Position numbers and translations under genes: made by a program
Notes under the pieces: model-generated
The model's input: only the letters and a program-made list of their open reading frames with translations
What the model was told of the DNA's origin: nothing
The model's database searches: none
From: Larix kaempferi
Lineage: Eukaryota; Streptophyta; Pinopsida; Pinales; Pinaceae
DNA: 64,000 bases
Assembly: GCA_027924585.1 (NCBI GenBank)
Contig: BSBM01000461.1
Location: 4,896,501-4,960,500, forward strand
Direction of reading: 5' to 3'
Shown here: positions 23,174 to 34,999 of the stretch, one piece after another
Numbering within the stretch: position 1 is the stretch's first letter
Layout of the letters: each line of letters begins with the position of its first letter

Positions 23174-23615
23174 TGTTAGAAAAACAGGATCGCAAAGAAA
23201 TAACAATAAGCATAAATGCAAATATAATCACACACACATTACAAGAGAGACATAGATATATCGTGGTTCACCCAACTTGGGCTACGTCCACACTGAAGTT
23301 GCCAGTCCTTATTATTATACCATCCAGCAACGTGAAGGGATACAACCTGCAGCACAACTGTTGCACTTCCTCTTCATTGTCTCACAATATATCTTCTGAT
23401 CTCAGAGATATTTGCAATGCATAAAACCTAATACATCAACCCTAGCCGTGTTACAATGTCTTTCTTTTATAAGGGAAATACAATGGGAAAATACCATGGG
23501 TTACCCAAAACCATGGGCCCAAAAACTGGTAGGGGCATGAGTGTATAGTCCTCTGAGGTGCACGGCTAAGACAATATCATCTATGAGACTGGAAGATGTG
23601 GCTCCACAACCAACA
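23174..23615 (-). repeat. Copia 5' LTR (442 bp)
   Basis: Begins TGTTAGAAAAACA, ends CCAACA. Lacks 55 bp present in the other LTR; the break falls at a short GT repeat, as expected of a small deletion. Confidence 0.95.
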
Positions 23616-24472
23616 TTTGAATAGTGTCTATCCCGTCAATCTTTTCCAAGTGGTGCGATAGGCCCACAAGACTGTTGGAATCTTCAAATCCCATTCATCG
23701 TGGTTCGCGTTACAAACATTTATAAGCGCATGCTCCAACACTTTATTGAATGCCTCCACTGTTCCATTTGCTTGGGGATGATACAGGGTACTCTTCCTAT
23801 GTTGTATCTGAAGCTCTTCTGTCAATGCGCTAACTGTGCAATTGATGAAGTGACTCCCCTGGTCACTCATCAATATCTTTCGGCATCCAAATCGAGTAAC
23901 AATATTGTCAAACAAGAATCATGCTGTTGTCACAGCAGTGAAATCCATAATAGGTGCAGCCTCCGCCCACTTTGTTAAATAATCTGTCGCTATAATTATG
24001 TACCATGCACTAGTTCTTTTTCCTAGCGGGTTGATTGGTCCCACGAAATCCATAGCCCATTTATCAAATGGATGCAATGTCACTTGAGGTACTAGTGGCA
24101 TCTCATCCCTCCTTGAGGGTTTGTCAGTTCTTTGACAGACATCGCAAGTTCATACATAATCTGTTGCATCATTATGAAGAGTGGGCCACCAAAGCCATGC
24201 ACGAAGCACCTTCCTAGCGTAGCTTGACCTCCGTAATTTCCACCAGCAACTCCTGCATGTTCCTCTGCCAATATCTGCCCTTGTTCATGAGGTAAGACAC
24301 AGCACCTCAAGAGCTCATCCGATCCTAGTTTATAAAGTTGTCTCGCAATCAACTGGAAATCCATGGCCTTAACCACTAATTGCTTCTTTTGACTTAAGGT
24401 AAACTCCTCTGGGGTGGTTCCCGTTGCCAAAAACTGAATTATTTCTTCATAGTAGTCATCAACCATCTCCAC
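23616..24472 (-). pseudogene. Gypsy integrase N-terminus and catalytic core
   Basis: Minus strand. HHCC-type zinc site at about 24270-24130 (EEHAGVAGGNYGGQ with the second His now Asn, then TCDVCQR after a TGA that replaces an Arg-type codon). Core: [12 protein letters not shown] (first Asp), SDQGSHF (second Asp), [15 protein letters not shown] (Glu), so the DDE triad survives. Stops at 23919 and near 24130; the frame changes once between 24092 and 24101. The gene is split at 23616 by the copia insertion and continues at 18633. Confidence 0.93.
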
Positions 24473-24539
24473 TCTGAATAGTTGCGCATCTGGAAACCCA
24501 TCTTCAATGTTTGTCGGTTCCTCACATGTCTCAATTCAC

Positions 24540-26017
24540 GATAAATTATCTGGCCCTACGTTCAAGCGACCGGGCTTCACAATTACCTCAAAATCAAACT
24601 CCTGAAAGAGAAGTAGCCAGCGGCATATTCCCCCCCCCCAACACAGGCTTATTAACTAGATATTTTAAAGCAGAATGGTCTATGAAGATTTTGAAATGAC
24701 CCCCCAACAGGTAATGCCTAAACTTCTGTAGTGCATATACCATCGCGAGACCTTCCCTCTCTGTAGTCATATAATTTTTATCCGCAAATGATAGATTTCA
24801 ACTTGCAAAAGCAATCGGGTGGTAAAGATTTCCTTCTCCTGGTTGTGCGAGCACCACACCCAGTGCAATCGATGATGCATCCACGTGGACATGGAATTCC
24901 TTGCTCCAATTAGGAAATACCAGTATCGGTGCAGAAGCCATCTTAGCCTTCAGCATCTTGAAACTAACTTGACATTCTGGACTCCATAAGAATACCACAT
25001 CCTTCTTCAACAACCTCTCCATAGGAGCCATGATCGCAGCATAACCATGAATAAACTTGCGGTAGTATCCTGTGTGCCCCAGCGTTGCTCTCAACTGCTT
25101 TACATTTGTAGGCGGTGACAAGTTCAAAATCAGCGCAATTTTTGTTGGGTCAAAAAACAATCCTTGCCAACAAACAATGTGACCCAACAACATCCCAAAC
25201 GGTGCATAGAAAATACACTTTTTCAAGTTCAGCACGATCTGACGCTATCTACATCGCTTCAACATCAATCGCAGGTTTTCCAGATGGTCGTTGATCAATC
25301 CATAAACTATCCAGTCATCCATATAGACTTGCAAAAACTTCTGAATAAAATATCTGAATGCAGTGACAACAACCCGGGAGAATATCGCAGGTGCGTTCTT
25401 TATCCCAAATGGCATCACAGTATACTGGAAACAACCCATTCAGTCACAAATGTTGTCTTGTGACGATCCTCTTTTGTGATCCTGATCTGGTGATAGCCAG
25501 AAAAGCCATCCATGAAGGAATACATTTCTTGACCGCCCACTCCTTCTAGTACCTCATCAGTGAATGGCGTTGGAAATGGATCATGCATACAGGCATCATT
25601 CAACATCCTTAGGTCGACACAAATCCGAACCTCACCTATCTTCTTATCCTGAACCACCATGGGACTAATCCATTTTGATTCTTCATCCGGCTCAATTATT
25701 CCAGCATCCAACATTCTGTCAAGTTTATTTTTAACCCTTTCCTTGTGTCGCGGATTCAGTTGATATGGTCACCGCCTTACTGGTTTCGCATCTGGCTTCA
25801 TTGGAATCTTCATCTCTCCTAAATCCCCCAATATTCCCTTCATCTCGGAAAAATTCGCAGGGAACAAATATTGGAACTCATGCAACAGGTCTGTGATCTT
25901 TGCCATCATTTTTTCATCCCAGTAGTCCCCAACATTCACAAACTTTGGGTTCTCCTCTGTCCCAATGTTGACCTTCCTGAGCTTCAACGACTGATTTATT
26001 GGATCTGTGTACATCAA
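24540..26017 (-). pseudogene. Gypsy reverse transcriptase and RNase H
   Basis: Minus strand from MMYTDPINQSLKLRKVNIGT through LLHEFQYLFPANFSEMKGI (the usual leader of gypsy RT), MLDAGIIEPDEESKWISPMV, EVRICVDLRMLNDACMHDPF, YSFMDGFSGYHQI, a frame change near 25430, CFQYTVMPFGIKNAPAIF, VYMDDWIVY (catalytic YMDD) and LRATLGHTGYYRKFI. RNase H starts FHVHVDASSIALGVVLAQPG and continues after a stop (IAFAS) through YALQKFRHYLLGGHF, FTDHSALKYLVNKPVLG to about 24540. Three or more stops and at least one frameshift. Confidence 0.94.
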
Positions 26018-26099
26018 GTGCTATGTTGTCCCAACTCCCTTATGTTTCTGGAATATTGATATTCCGCGGGTCATCACCATCTTCCGGTCCTCTAGTAAT

Positions 26100-26624
26100 A
26101 TTATATCATTCCATCATCGACTTCATATGACAGTGCGTATGCAGATCCACGGGGTATGCAACTGGAACCACCTTCCGAACAACATCACGGATGATCTACA
26201 GGGCATTATGAACATCGGGATTGGCATCCACGAAACTGAAGGTGTGAGTGAAGCAAACCGTCAACTCTTCCCAAGTGGTAATCTCTCTGCACAACTCAGC
26301 TGAGGCATACCAAGATCGGAGCATTTCATCCAAAGTGTGGACAAAAGCATGGACCCATTCATCCTTTGGTCGCAAGGCCCACAAAGTCTAACATTCAATC
26401 AGATGACCGCCAGGGTCATTCCACCCATCATACTTTCTAGTGTGGTATATTTCTGCGTCGCCAAAGTGAATCGTCATCAATCTTCGACACTGTGACCACT
26501 CAGTAATCGACTTCTTATGGGTCGCCCACCAACGTGCCGGAGAAGCCTTCAGCACCTCCTCCAGTGCCAGCAACCGCCGTGGTTCTGACACCTTGTCTTC
26601 AAATGCCACTAGAAATTCAGACAA
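26100..26624 (-). pseudogene. Gag-like block between protease and RT
   Basis: Minus strand, one frame with one stop near 26388: MSEFLVAFEDKVSEPRRLLA, LKASPARWWATHKKSITEWS, CRRLMTIHFG, then after the stop DEWVHAFVHTLDEMLRSWYA, REITTWEELTVCFTHTFSF. The pattern A-RWW-HK...W..C..L...F and the later HTLD..P..WY are those of retrotransposon capsid (gag) proteins. Finding it downstream of the protease, in addition to the N-terminal gag at 28.7-30.1 kb, is unusual. It could be a second capsid-like domain native to this lineage or an ancient fusion. It is in a different frame from both neighbours. Confidence 0.6.
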
Positions 26625-26743
26625 CTTGGGAATTCCTTCCTATACTGGTAATTCGACAGTTTCAGTCGCGAAACGACACAGCGACTGTGTGATCAAACCA
26701 CACTTTCTGAATGACACCTCATGCATTCAATTCTGCCAGTTCT

Positions 26744-27313
26744 CTAATGCATCATCAGAGTCGGAAGACGCAGAGCTAGAGCTGCACCAATCGAGTCATA
26801 TGCATGATCCCATCCTCTTACAACTTCATCCTTTACTGGTTCAACATACCTTCGCCCTTCAGTTGGATCCAACGGAGCTATGACTCTGAGGTGTTGATTT
26901 TCAAAGGTCATCACCCGCTTCTTGAAATTAATTACTGCCATACTTTCATTGGCCCATCCAATCCCCAGCAACGCGGGATAGGAGCCTCCACCATAGACAA
27001 CTTCAATAACATCAAAATCAGCATAGGTTTTCATCCCCTCAATTTCCACAACAAGGTGAGGAATTCTCCCAATTGGTGTTACTTTGGCCTGATTAGCCAG
27101 TCGCAACTGCACGGGAGACCAGTTCAGCGTTGGGCTCCCCATCTTTTTCCATGTCGGCTTTGTTAGAATATTGACATTCGAGCCTAGATCCAGAATGACT
27201 GAATCTTCCTTGTAGTCTCCAATCTGGATATTCATGCACATCTCTTTTCCTGTCTTCTTCCTCTGTAAAGAGTTCACTGCGGACTCTTTCCATCCCTTGA
27301 TCGATCGATGCAA
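26744..27313 (-). pseudogene. Gypsy aspartic protease
   Basis: Minus strand, 189 codons open. SVILDLGSNVNILTKPTWKK carries the active-site D-x-G-S (normally DTGA/S), followed by VQLRLANQAKVTPIGRI, LVVEIEGMKTYADFDVIEV and YPALLGIGWANESMAVINFK, the flap and second strand typical of retropepsins. Processes the polyprotein. This part is free of stops, but it is out of frame with both neighbours. Confidence 0.85.
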
Positions 27314-27820
27314 CAGACTCTCAATATCGACAAGAGAATCGGGATCTCTTGCGAACGATAAGAAACTTTCAAAATGGTTCTGTAAAGTACCATGCTGTCA
27401 CAATGGTCCTGCTTCCTAAGTTGAGTCAAAAGTAGCGGGCATGTCATAAGTAATTGACTTACCAATATTTATTCCTATCACATCACGTGCTTCAAAGAAT
27501 GTGTCTCACTCAGCATCAATATCAAACTGCACCTTCTTCTTTCTAGCCAGCTAGATGAGTAGATGCAGACCATCTTCTCTTGTCGTCGCACCTCCGCGAG
27601 TGATAATAGCAACATCAACATCTTGCATCCTCGATTCTGCTGAAATCGTCACGACAGTTGGTCCCTGATTCTGGCTTGGCGATGGATTCATAGGTTGATT
27701 CACATTTTGATTTGTGTTTTGATTCTAATGCTGATTCTGGTTCTGCAGCTAATTCTGATTCGGCAATTGGTTCTTTTTTCTAAAACTGGTTCTGCAACTA
27801 GTTCTGATTCTGCAATTGAT
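27314..27820 (-). other. Low-complexity Gln/Asn-coding spacer in gypsy gag-pol
   Basis: Between zinc knuckles and protease. 27690-27870 is a run of TTCTGATTCTG-type imperfect repeats that codes NQNQLQNQFQN on the minus strand. The rest has no recognisable domain. Confidence 0.55.
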
Positions 27821-27821
27821 T

Positions 27822-28013
27822 CTAATTCTGAAACTGGTTCTGCAACTGGTTTTGGTTATGGAACTGCGGGACATTTCTTGCCTGCCATCTTGCAATCAAC
27901 TGTGGACAGTTCTTAACAATGTGATAAACAACGATACAATATGTACACTGTGCTTGCAACTGCAAGCAATATCTTTGATAGTGTCTCAATACTCTGCAAT
28001 TATAACATTGCAC
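27822..28013 (-). pseudogene. Gypsy gag zinc knuckles 4 and 5
   Basis: Minus strand: CYNCRVLRHYQRYC and CTYCIVVYHIVKNC, both exact CX2CX4HX4C nucleic-acid-binding knuckles, followed by LIARWQARNVPQF. They lie about 330 bp downstream of a first knuckle cluster, separated by a Gln/Pro/Gly-rich linker (28030-28330). Confidence 0.85.
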
Positions 28014-28329
28014 AGGTCTGCGACCCCCTCCTCCTCCTCGACCAAAGCCTCCACCTCGTCCTCCTCAGAATCCTCCACAAAATCCTCCTTGTTGCTGATA
28101 TTGTGGTTGATTAAATTGTTGCTACGGGGGATTCAGTTGTAGCTGAACACACTACCCTGGAGGAACATACTGCGCTGGCTGAACATATGGTGGCTGCTAC
28201 GGATCCATCTGCATCTGATTATACTACAATTGTGGCACAAACTGTTGTTGCGGCTGGGGTATGAATTGCATCTGCGGTTGAGGTGGTGGTTGGGACAACT
28301 GTGGCTGCAGCTTCGGTTGCTGTACTGCA

Positions 28330-28670
28330 TGATGGTCATCTCCCTTTACGTAGTATGAGTCGTACATTCGTTCCTGGAGTAGGCCATATGCTCAGCAATC
28401 CTTATCTTCATGCCCGACAGACCGACATAATGTACAGTATAAATTCATCGACTTCGTCACCATATTCTGCATGTATGCACACTCTTCATGTCGATGCCCA
28501 TAAAGTTGAAAAATGTGGCACCATGGCATACCTCCGCCACCCAGTGGGTTCGGCGCTCTTGATAATAGGTAGTTTTGGAAATATGGGTAGTTATCCTTGG
28601 TATGTCCCTCTGCACGACATCGAGTACACCAAACCTCTTCACGGTGCTCTTTACCCTTCTTGAGATCTTG
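28330..28670 (-). pseudogene. Gypsy gag zinc knuckles 1-3
   Basis: Minus strand, one frame: VWCTRCRAEGHTKDNY (last Cys changed to Tyr), PWCHIFQLYGHRHEEC (second Cys changed) and LYCTLCRSVGHEDKDC (intact CX2CX4HX4C). With the two downstream, the element had five knuckles in two groups. The following PQPQ-rich stretch is a linker. Confidence 0.8.
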
Positions 28671-28700
28671 CTACTAAATTGTCATATTTTCCAGCTGCGT

Positions 28701-30146
28701 CTAGATCTTAGACATGCCAATTGCATTCTCACCAATAGGTGAAGATTCTAACTTCATCGCAATATCCAAAGTCTCGCTCTGTGTCGCAATTTTCTGATAC
28801 ATTACCGAGAGTCTGATATGAGTTAGTAACACGGCGATGAACCATTCCTTATGCTGAATGTCGCTCATTTCAAAATTAACTCTTTCCATTAGAGTTTTAA
28901 ACCTTTGGTCAAAATCCCAAACAGTTTCATGTGGATACTGCTTGATCTCCTTCAGTTCCATAATGTATTGCACTTCAGACTTCGGTTTTCTGAACTCTTC
29001 AATTGATCCTTTTCTAACTTCAGCCAATGTCTTCTCTGGACTCCCCACAGGAACTAGTACAAATTTCATGTACCAATCTAGTGCGCGACCCCGAAGAGTC
29101 GTCGCCAATTGACCTTTCTTGACATCATCATCTGTAGTTTGTTTAACAGTCCATACAGCTTCACATAAGAACCAATATTTCTCTGGGTCCTCGGTTTTGT
29201 TTCCATGGAATAGAGGTAACTTCGCATCATCGTCTGCCATCTTGGACCTTCTTCCTACGGTCACTAATCCGCTACTATTTGAGTGTTGTTGACATGACGA
29301 ACATGGCAGTGTCAAATTCGTGTTTCTTCCTAGTTGTGATATAGTGAGCGGAGGTGTGGGTACGTTACTGCTGGGGGTTGGTCTTGCCTCTACCTTGGGT
29401 GTAGCCTAGTTGTCCTTTTCGGCACTGTGGGGTCGCTTCGTCCCATGTGGTCTTCCTTCACAGTTTTGCATTTCGATCTGAGCAGGACCTTCCCCTGCCC
29501 TTTGCCTCTTTTCTTGTCGAAACCTTGCTCCTCCCCTCATAAGACCACTCTCTTCCTTGGCTTTTCTTACAGTCTCGTCGTAACTTGCACCCATCTACCC
29601 TGCGTTATTCGATTCGCCTTCCCCCTACCTTTGCGGTATCCACAGCCTCCACCCACCAGGGTTATTTTACTCGAGGTTCATCTTCAATATGCAATTTTCA
29701 CAAATGAGCATCTTAATGGACAATTGCAACGACAACAGGAACCTGCCTCTCAGTTCGTTGAAGAATTCCCTTTCAGCTTCACTATAAGATTTCATTGTGT
29801 CGACTGCAAACTCCGTGATATAGCACTCCAATATACTCTCAAGCCATACTTCAACAACCCGTGATGCTCTGTTGTCTACCTCCTGCAACTCCTGGATCAA
29901 TTCCGGGGTCCAGGACGTTGGCTCACTACCTTGGAAATTTACCTTGCGAAAGGTCAATTGTGCTAACCACTCATACAAGATGATCGGGAATTCAGAGAAA
30001 AAATACTCATGTGGACCGTTGTGTATGTACCTTGCCAGCCACCTATTCTTCGTCAGTCTAGGGTTCTGATTCTCTTTCTCAGGAAATTCTTGCAACTTTT
30101 GGTCGAACAAATCTTGAATTTCTGGTTTCATCGGATGCCACGACAT
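28701..30146 (-). pseudogene. Gypsy gag, N-terminal and capsid part
   Basis: Minus strand, reading in a single frame from the ATG at 30146 (MSWHPMKPEIQDLFDQKLQE) to 28701, broken by stops at 29667 and nearby, and after KDN at 29406. Middle region is basic and Pro/Ser-rich. Capsid-type part: KLPLFHGNKTEDPEKYWFLC, LATTLRGRALDWYMKF, VRKGSIEEFRKPKSEVQYIM, VWDFDQRFKTLMERV. This matches gypsy gag capsids. The ATG lies about 20 bp after the primer-binding site. Confidence 0.88.
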
Positions 30147-30168
30147 GTCCTCCCTCCACTTCGCGCTA

Positions 30169-30188
30169 GGGTCCCGGCGACGAAACCA
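30169..30188 (-). other. Gypsy primer-binding site, tRNA-Glu type
   Basis: Minus strand TGGTTTCGTCGCCGGGACCC, two bases from the 5' LTR. It is close to the complement of the plant tRNA-Glu 3' end (TGGTTCCGTTGCCGGGAC type, from memory) with a few differences. Confidence 0.65.
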
Positions 30189-30190
30189 TT

Positions 30191-31025
30191 TGTTGACATA
30201 AACCTAGTCGACAGGGGTTCCTCACTCTGTCGACACCCAAACCAATGCGATCTCCTTGAGCATCAGCCCAGACAGGTTTTACCCTGTCCAGCAACACCTG
30301 CAGAGCAAATGAAGTCTCACCCGAGATGTTCGAGGGAGAGCTGACGGAACCACGTTTCCTCTGAATGAAGGAGGACCATGTGCATCTATTTATCGACTTA
30401 GCGCAACATTATTTAACAGATCTAACTATTCATCTTATGCATCAAACATAATTGCATCATCATTCAATAGATCTCATTATCAGCAAAACCATTAATGCAC
30501 AAATAGATCTAACAATATAATATCAATTAGAGCAGGTAAACATCGCATCATTCATAGATTCATATCGCATATCACATTCATAACAGGAAAACATGAAAAG
30601 ACACAATGATTCTGCTCAATCTTTGTCATGTCATATTAACCTTCGCAACAAAATACAAATACATCAACACAATTCTTCTGTCGCATACCCAGATTCAAAA
30701 GACCAAGATCAATATCCGATAACAAACATGTCGTCTTCTGCTATGATCATGATAAGGATGATCCTAACACTTTCAATGCTACATCTATTTATAGGCTTGC
30801 GCCTTTACATTCATGGTCCACTTAGACAACCTCCTAACTACTTCTTAACAAGATCTACAAAAGAATGACCCTAACCCGCACCATGTGGTCCAAAATGACC
30901 CAAAAATACATAAAGTAATATAATTTCTGACTTGTGCACGGTTTTCCTCCTTGCGCAGCATCTTTGACCTTGCGCAACATTCGTGACGGTTGCCCAGCTA
31001 ACTCATCCAAACCCGCCTGGAAACA
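30191..31025 (-). repeat. Gypsy 5' LTR (835 bp)
   Basis: Starts TGTTGACATAAACC, ends GGAAACA. Full-length match to 13996-14810 apart from one 20-bp segment and scattered substitutions. TATA box candidate at 30785-30794. Confidence 0.93.
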
Positions 31026-34000
31026 GGTTTAAATTTAACCATTGTTCATAGCGGAATCCACCAATGCTTTCCACATGGTAAATGGTTTAATTTCCGCTCC
31101 CCCTTCCCAAGTTTAACCACCATGCACTTTCTAGTGCCGAAACCCATTTCCACCGTCGATTTGCTTCTGGGTGGGTCTGCATCATTATTCCACCACGTTT
31201 TTACATGTTGCAACTTTTGGTGTGAGTCGTTCAATTGTTTAGCGCCTTTTCCATCTCCACCCTTGGTCATTTGAAGCCCCTCCATGCATTAGAAGACCCT
31301 GCGCGCAATCATGAAGGACATGAAGTTGACTTGCAAAGAACACTGTCGATCTTAGAGGAATCAAGTCCAACGGATCACATGCATTTCACTGGTTTAACAT
31401 GCACAAAGTTCACGCGTAGGATAAAAGACAACCAAAATTCCCCGATATGTTGACATTGCGAGTTAGAGAACTTATTTAGAGACCTTAATATAGTGGAAAT
31501 ATTTTCATTGTTCCTCTCTATAAACTTTAATAAGCAATGTTAAATTAATATGGGCTAGTTAAATAACCCAATAATCCATGTAGAATAAATTTAAAAAACA
31601 TAAAGACAAAAAAGCTAACGATATGAAGAAATCACTTGTTTGATCAATTATACCAATTGTAGACATTGTTTGTAGATGGGTTTGTATAATATCTAGTGTA
31701 ACATGGGAAAAAGTCAATGAAGAAGAGGGAGAGATGGCCATAAGAGATAAGAGAAGTCTAAACAACAAGATCAATCTTCCAAGATGGCATTGAAATGAAA
31801 CATTAAATTAGGAAAAGCAGGAGAGATCACATGCCGTAGCAATAACATCTAAGGTTGGTGTTTTTTTTACACAACCCATTTCATATTATCTGCATAATTA
31901 TATCGTCTAAGGTTTGGAAATTGCGAAAAATGGCAGTGAGGTTGTACAATCTAGGAAGTGTGATTTTTTGACAATTCAGTAGTGTGGGTCATTCGAGACT
32001 TTGCCTCCATAGACTAGTCGCATAATGCATTACAAATTTCAAACAATTTGGTTGTGGAAAGTTAAAACCATACATCTAAGTTTTTTCTCCACATAGAAAA
32101 TGCTACACATATTTGAAACTCTGAAGATATGACCTCAGAAAGTTAGGGTTTTTGAATAACCTTCAAACATGTCAACTTGGCATTTTCCTTATAATTTTTG
32201 AAGCAGAATGTTTCAGATAGTGCCCTTTGGAGAAGATGCAAAATAGATCTTAAAGAACACATTGTTAAAATTCCAGATCTTGGTTCGCTATATTTTTCGA
32301 AGTTATGAACTTGGGAAGACTGGGCTTTTAAATGACTCAAAAATCATCTTTAAACAAGTTAGTTTCGCATTTTCACTATAAATTTTGATCCATGACATTC
32401 TAGAGAGTAACGCATAGAGAAATTTCTGTAGATATATTGAAGAATATGTGGTAAAATGCCGTGTCCCTTTTAATGAATTTGTAAAAATTAGGAAAATTTG
32501 CACTTTTTGGCCAATTCGACACTTAGACTAGTAATGACTCAAATGCTTCCAAATGGATCCAAATGATTTTGAATTGGGTATGAATATGTTTGAAAGATAT
32601 TAAGACATAAAAATGAGGTTGGTGGATGCTTGGACACTCTCAAAAGACTTCTGAAACATACATTTACAATCGGGAGAAAATAAGGAAATTTACTAGTAAA
32701 TTCGAGGTTCAAACCCCCAAGGGTAGGGGACAAAAATGGTTTCCCAAATGCAGTACGACCCTCCCAAATTTCAAAACAGAGACATGGAATTGTTAAAGGA
32801 CTTCAATGGGCTCCCAAATGCATCATTAATCAGTTCCTAAAGTCTGCTTCAACTCCCATAAATTAGAGATTTGTAAACATGCTTTAACATAGGGGGATCA
32901 AATGTTAGAAAAAGTCCACAACCTGCTATGAAATTCGAGATAATTGTTCCAATGACTTGTATAATGTTCATGAGACTTCCTTAATACATTAATGGCTCTC
33001 CATAAAGCAATAAAATCACAGAGATTGACTAATATAAATAGAAACTAAGCAACTTCAAGCTCTCACAACAAGACATAGGGGAAAATGGCACCATTCGTAC
33101 ATAGTTTGACATTTTTACATAGTTTCACTTGGAATTTCGACTTGAGGTTCTTCTGAGAAGAAAATACAGAGTAAATACATCAAATTAAGAATAAATGGGG
33201 CTACAAGAGCTTCCCCAAAGAGATCATCATCTCACCAAGTGTGCCCTTCCTCTAAGAGCCAAAATATGAAGAGAAATGTTAGAAAGGTGTGGAAACAAGT
33301 TAAAGAAGAGAATATCACAAGCAACCATGTAGCTTCAACCTACAACAAATGACTCAATTGTAACTCCAAATGAAAGATCTGAGTGGCCTCTCCAATTTCC
33401 AATTAGGATGAGAATCTTGCACCCTCAAAATTGGTACTAAGGCAAGTAGAGTAAACACTCCACTAGCATGGACAAGCTATGCTCTCCAATATGCAAAATG
33501 AGAAATGACCAGAAGATCTTATCCTTCTTTGTTCTTGTATTTTATAAACTTCCCAAGCATTCCATGGTTCGAATTCCTTCCAAAAGCCTCATGCCAACTC
33601 AAATTAGGAAGAGATTCCAAGGTGTGCCACTTGTCCAACAATTTTTAGTCTTCATCTTCCACCAATTCTAATAAGAAGGCTCTTTGGCTGCCCTAACTCC
33701 GTTGTACACCTTCTTGGAGGATATTTTTAGCCCTAACATGTCATATTATTTCATATTAGTAAAAAAGAAAGAAAAAAAAACTTAGAGGAGAGGCTCCTAT
33801 TGTTGTGCGAGAACCAGTAGTGGTCATGGTTCCCCTCACATCAACCACCCTATTCTTGCACATGACAAAGTTAATTAAAAAACATTAAACAACATATTTT
33901 TGCATAGATATATATTATATTAAGTCCAAAATAGGAGTAAAAACTGATTGGGACCCAACTGACAGTATTCAGTCCATTTAATGCCAACATTAAAAACCAT

Positions 34001-34300
34001 CCAGTCCAATTGAGAATCCACTCTGTCTTGCCATTAATTACAAATTAAACATCAAAAAACCCTCTCATACTCAATCTACTAAGTACATCCTGGGCATCAC
34101 ATCAACCCTCATGAACCACAACTGGAGAAGCAACAATCAAGCAGCAGGATCCAGTGTTCCATCACCCATAACCACCTGTACACTGCAAGTGGAAAGGAGG
34201 GTCAGCATCTAGTACATAATTATTCAACAACTCACACATGCAACCTCAATAAATGCCCCAACCCACTAAAAAAATCAAATCACCCATTAAAATTCATGAA
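31026..34300. other. AT-rich non-coding region
   Basis: No gene recognised. 32155-32360 and 32340-32520 resemble each other weakly (CAACTTGGCATTTTCCTTATAA versus GTTTCGCATTTTCACTATAA, then TTTGA...ATTCTAGA), suggesting an old duplication of about 185 bp. Short frames here show no coding character. A microhomology-rich A-run lies at 33770-33785. Confidence 0.5.
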
Positions 34301-34309
34301 ATCAAAAGG

Positions 34310-34510
34310 AGCTGCCAACCTCTACGAATGCCCAAAAGCAAAAATGCATTAAACTCTACAAATAAAAAATCAAATCATCCATTAAACCATTAACTCGGCA
34401 AACATAATTCGAACTGCCATCCTCTACGAATGCCCAAAAGCAAAAATGCATTAAAATTTGCAAATAAAAAAATCAAATCATCCATTAAACCCAAACTTGG
34501 CAAACAAAAT
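34310..34510. repeat. 103-bp direct duplication
   Basis: CCTCTACGAATGCCCAAAAGC followed by AAAAATGCATTAAA and AAATCAAATCATCCATTAAA occurs at about 34319 and again at about 34422, with a partial third copy upstream from 34265. Confidence 0.8.
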
Positions 34511-34774
34511 TCGCTGCCCAAGATCAAATCAAGATCAAATCAAGCATTGAACTCAACCAAAGCAGCTGGCCAGCAGCAAAGAGCACATGGATCATGCAAA
34601 CACAATTCTCCAACCATTGGATCGGTGCCAAATCAATCCCAGCCTCCCATTCCCAGAATTAACTCTGCAATCCATGCCATTTCCCCTATGCAATATTTTT
34701 CAACATAAAAAAACTATAAACCAACCTCTTTGCACACAATTGAACCCATTTGCATCCATTCAATTCATCTAGCT

Positions 34775-34885
34775 TTCAAGCAGTGCATGCATTTATCAGC
34801 CAGGACTCAGCCAAGCAGTGCGTTTATCATCCAAGCAGTGCGTTTATCAGCCAAGCAATGCATTTATCAGCCAGGACTCAACCAT
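34775..34885. repeat. Short tandem repeat, unit about 25 bp
   Basis: Four to five imperfect copies of CAAGCAGTGCGTTTATCAGC, two of them followed by CAGGACTCA. Confidence 0.8.
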
Positions 34886-34999
34886 CCATCAACAGCCCAA
34901 AGGTTATGTGCACAGTGTCAGCCATACATCAAAAGCCCAGCAGTGTGTGCACTGTGTCACAGGTATGTACAGTAACCTACCTATTGTATTCGATTAACC

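Larger units (their letters stand above)
18639..23615 (-). mobile_element. Ty1/copia LTR retrotransposon nested in gypsy pol
   Basis: A 4,977-bp element on the minus strand with TGTTAG...CAACA LTRs, perfect 5-bp target duplication, initiator-Met-type primer site and polypurine tract. Order gag, protease, integrase, RT, RNase H is diagnostic of copia. It entered the integrase gene of the older gypsy element. It carries nonsense codons in gag C-terminus, integrase, RT-RNase H, one frameshift in RT, and a changed integrase catalytic residue, so it is inactive. By hand count the LTRs differ at about 30 of 442 aligned bases (roughly 7%) plus one 55-bp gap. Confidence 0.96.
13996..31025 (-). mobile_element. 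Ty3/gypsy LTR retrotransposon with nested copia element
   Basis: A 17.0-kb unit on the minus strand; about 12.0 kb once the 4,977-bp copia insertion and its 5-bp target duplication are subtracted. Ends are TG...CA-type LTRs (the left one ends TA by mutation). Domain order on the minus strand: PBS, gag N-terminus, zinc knuckles, aspartic protease, gag-like block, RT, RNase H, HHCC zinc site, DDE integrase, then an additional ORF before the polypurine tract and 3' LTR. RT before integrase places it in Ty3/gypsy. Every coding part has stops or frameshifts, so it cannot act autonomously. The LTRs differ by a 20-bp indel and scattered substitutions, in line with an old insertion. Confidence 0.93.
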
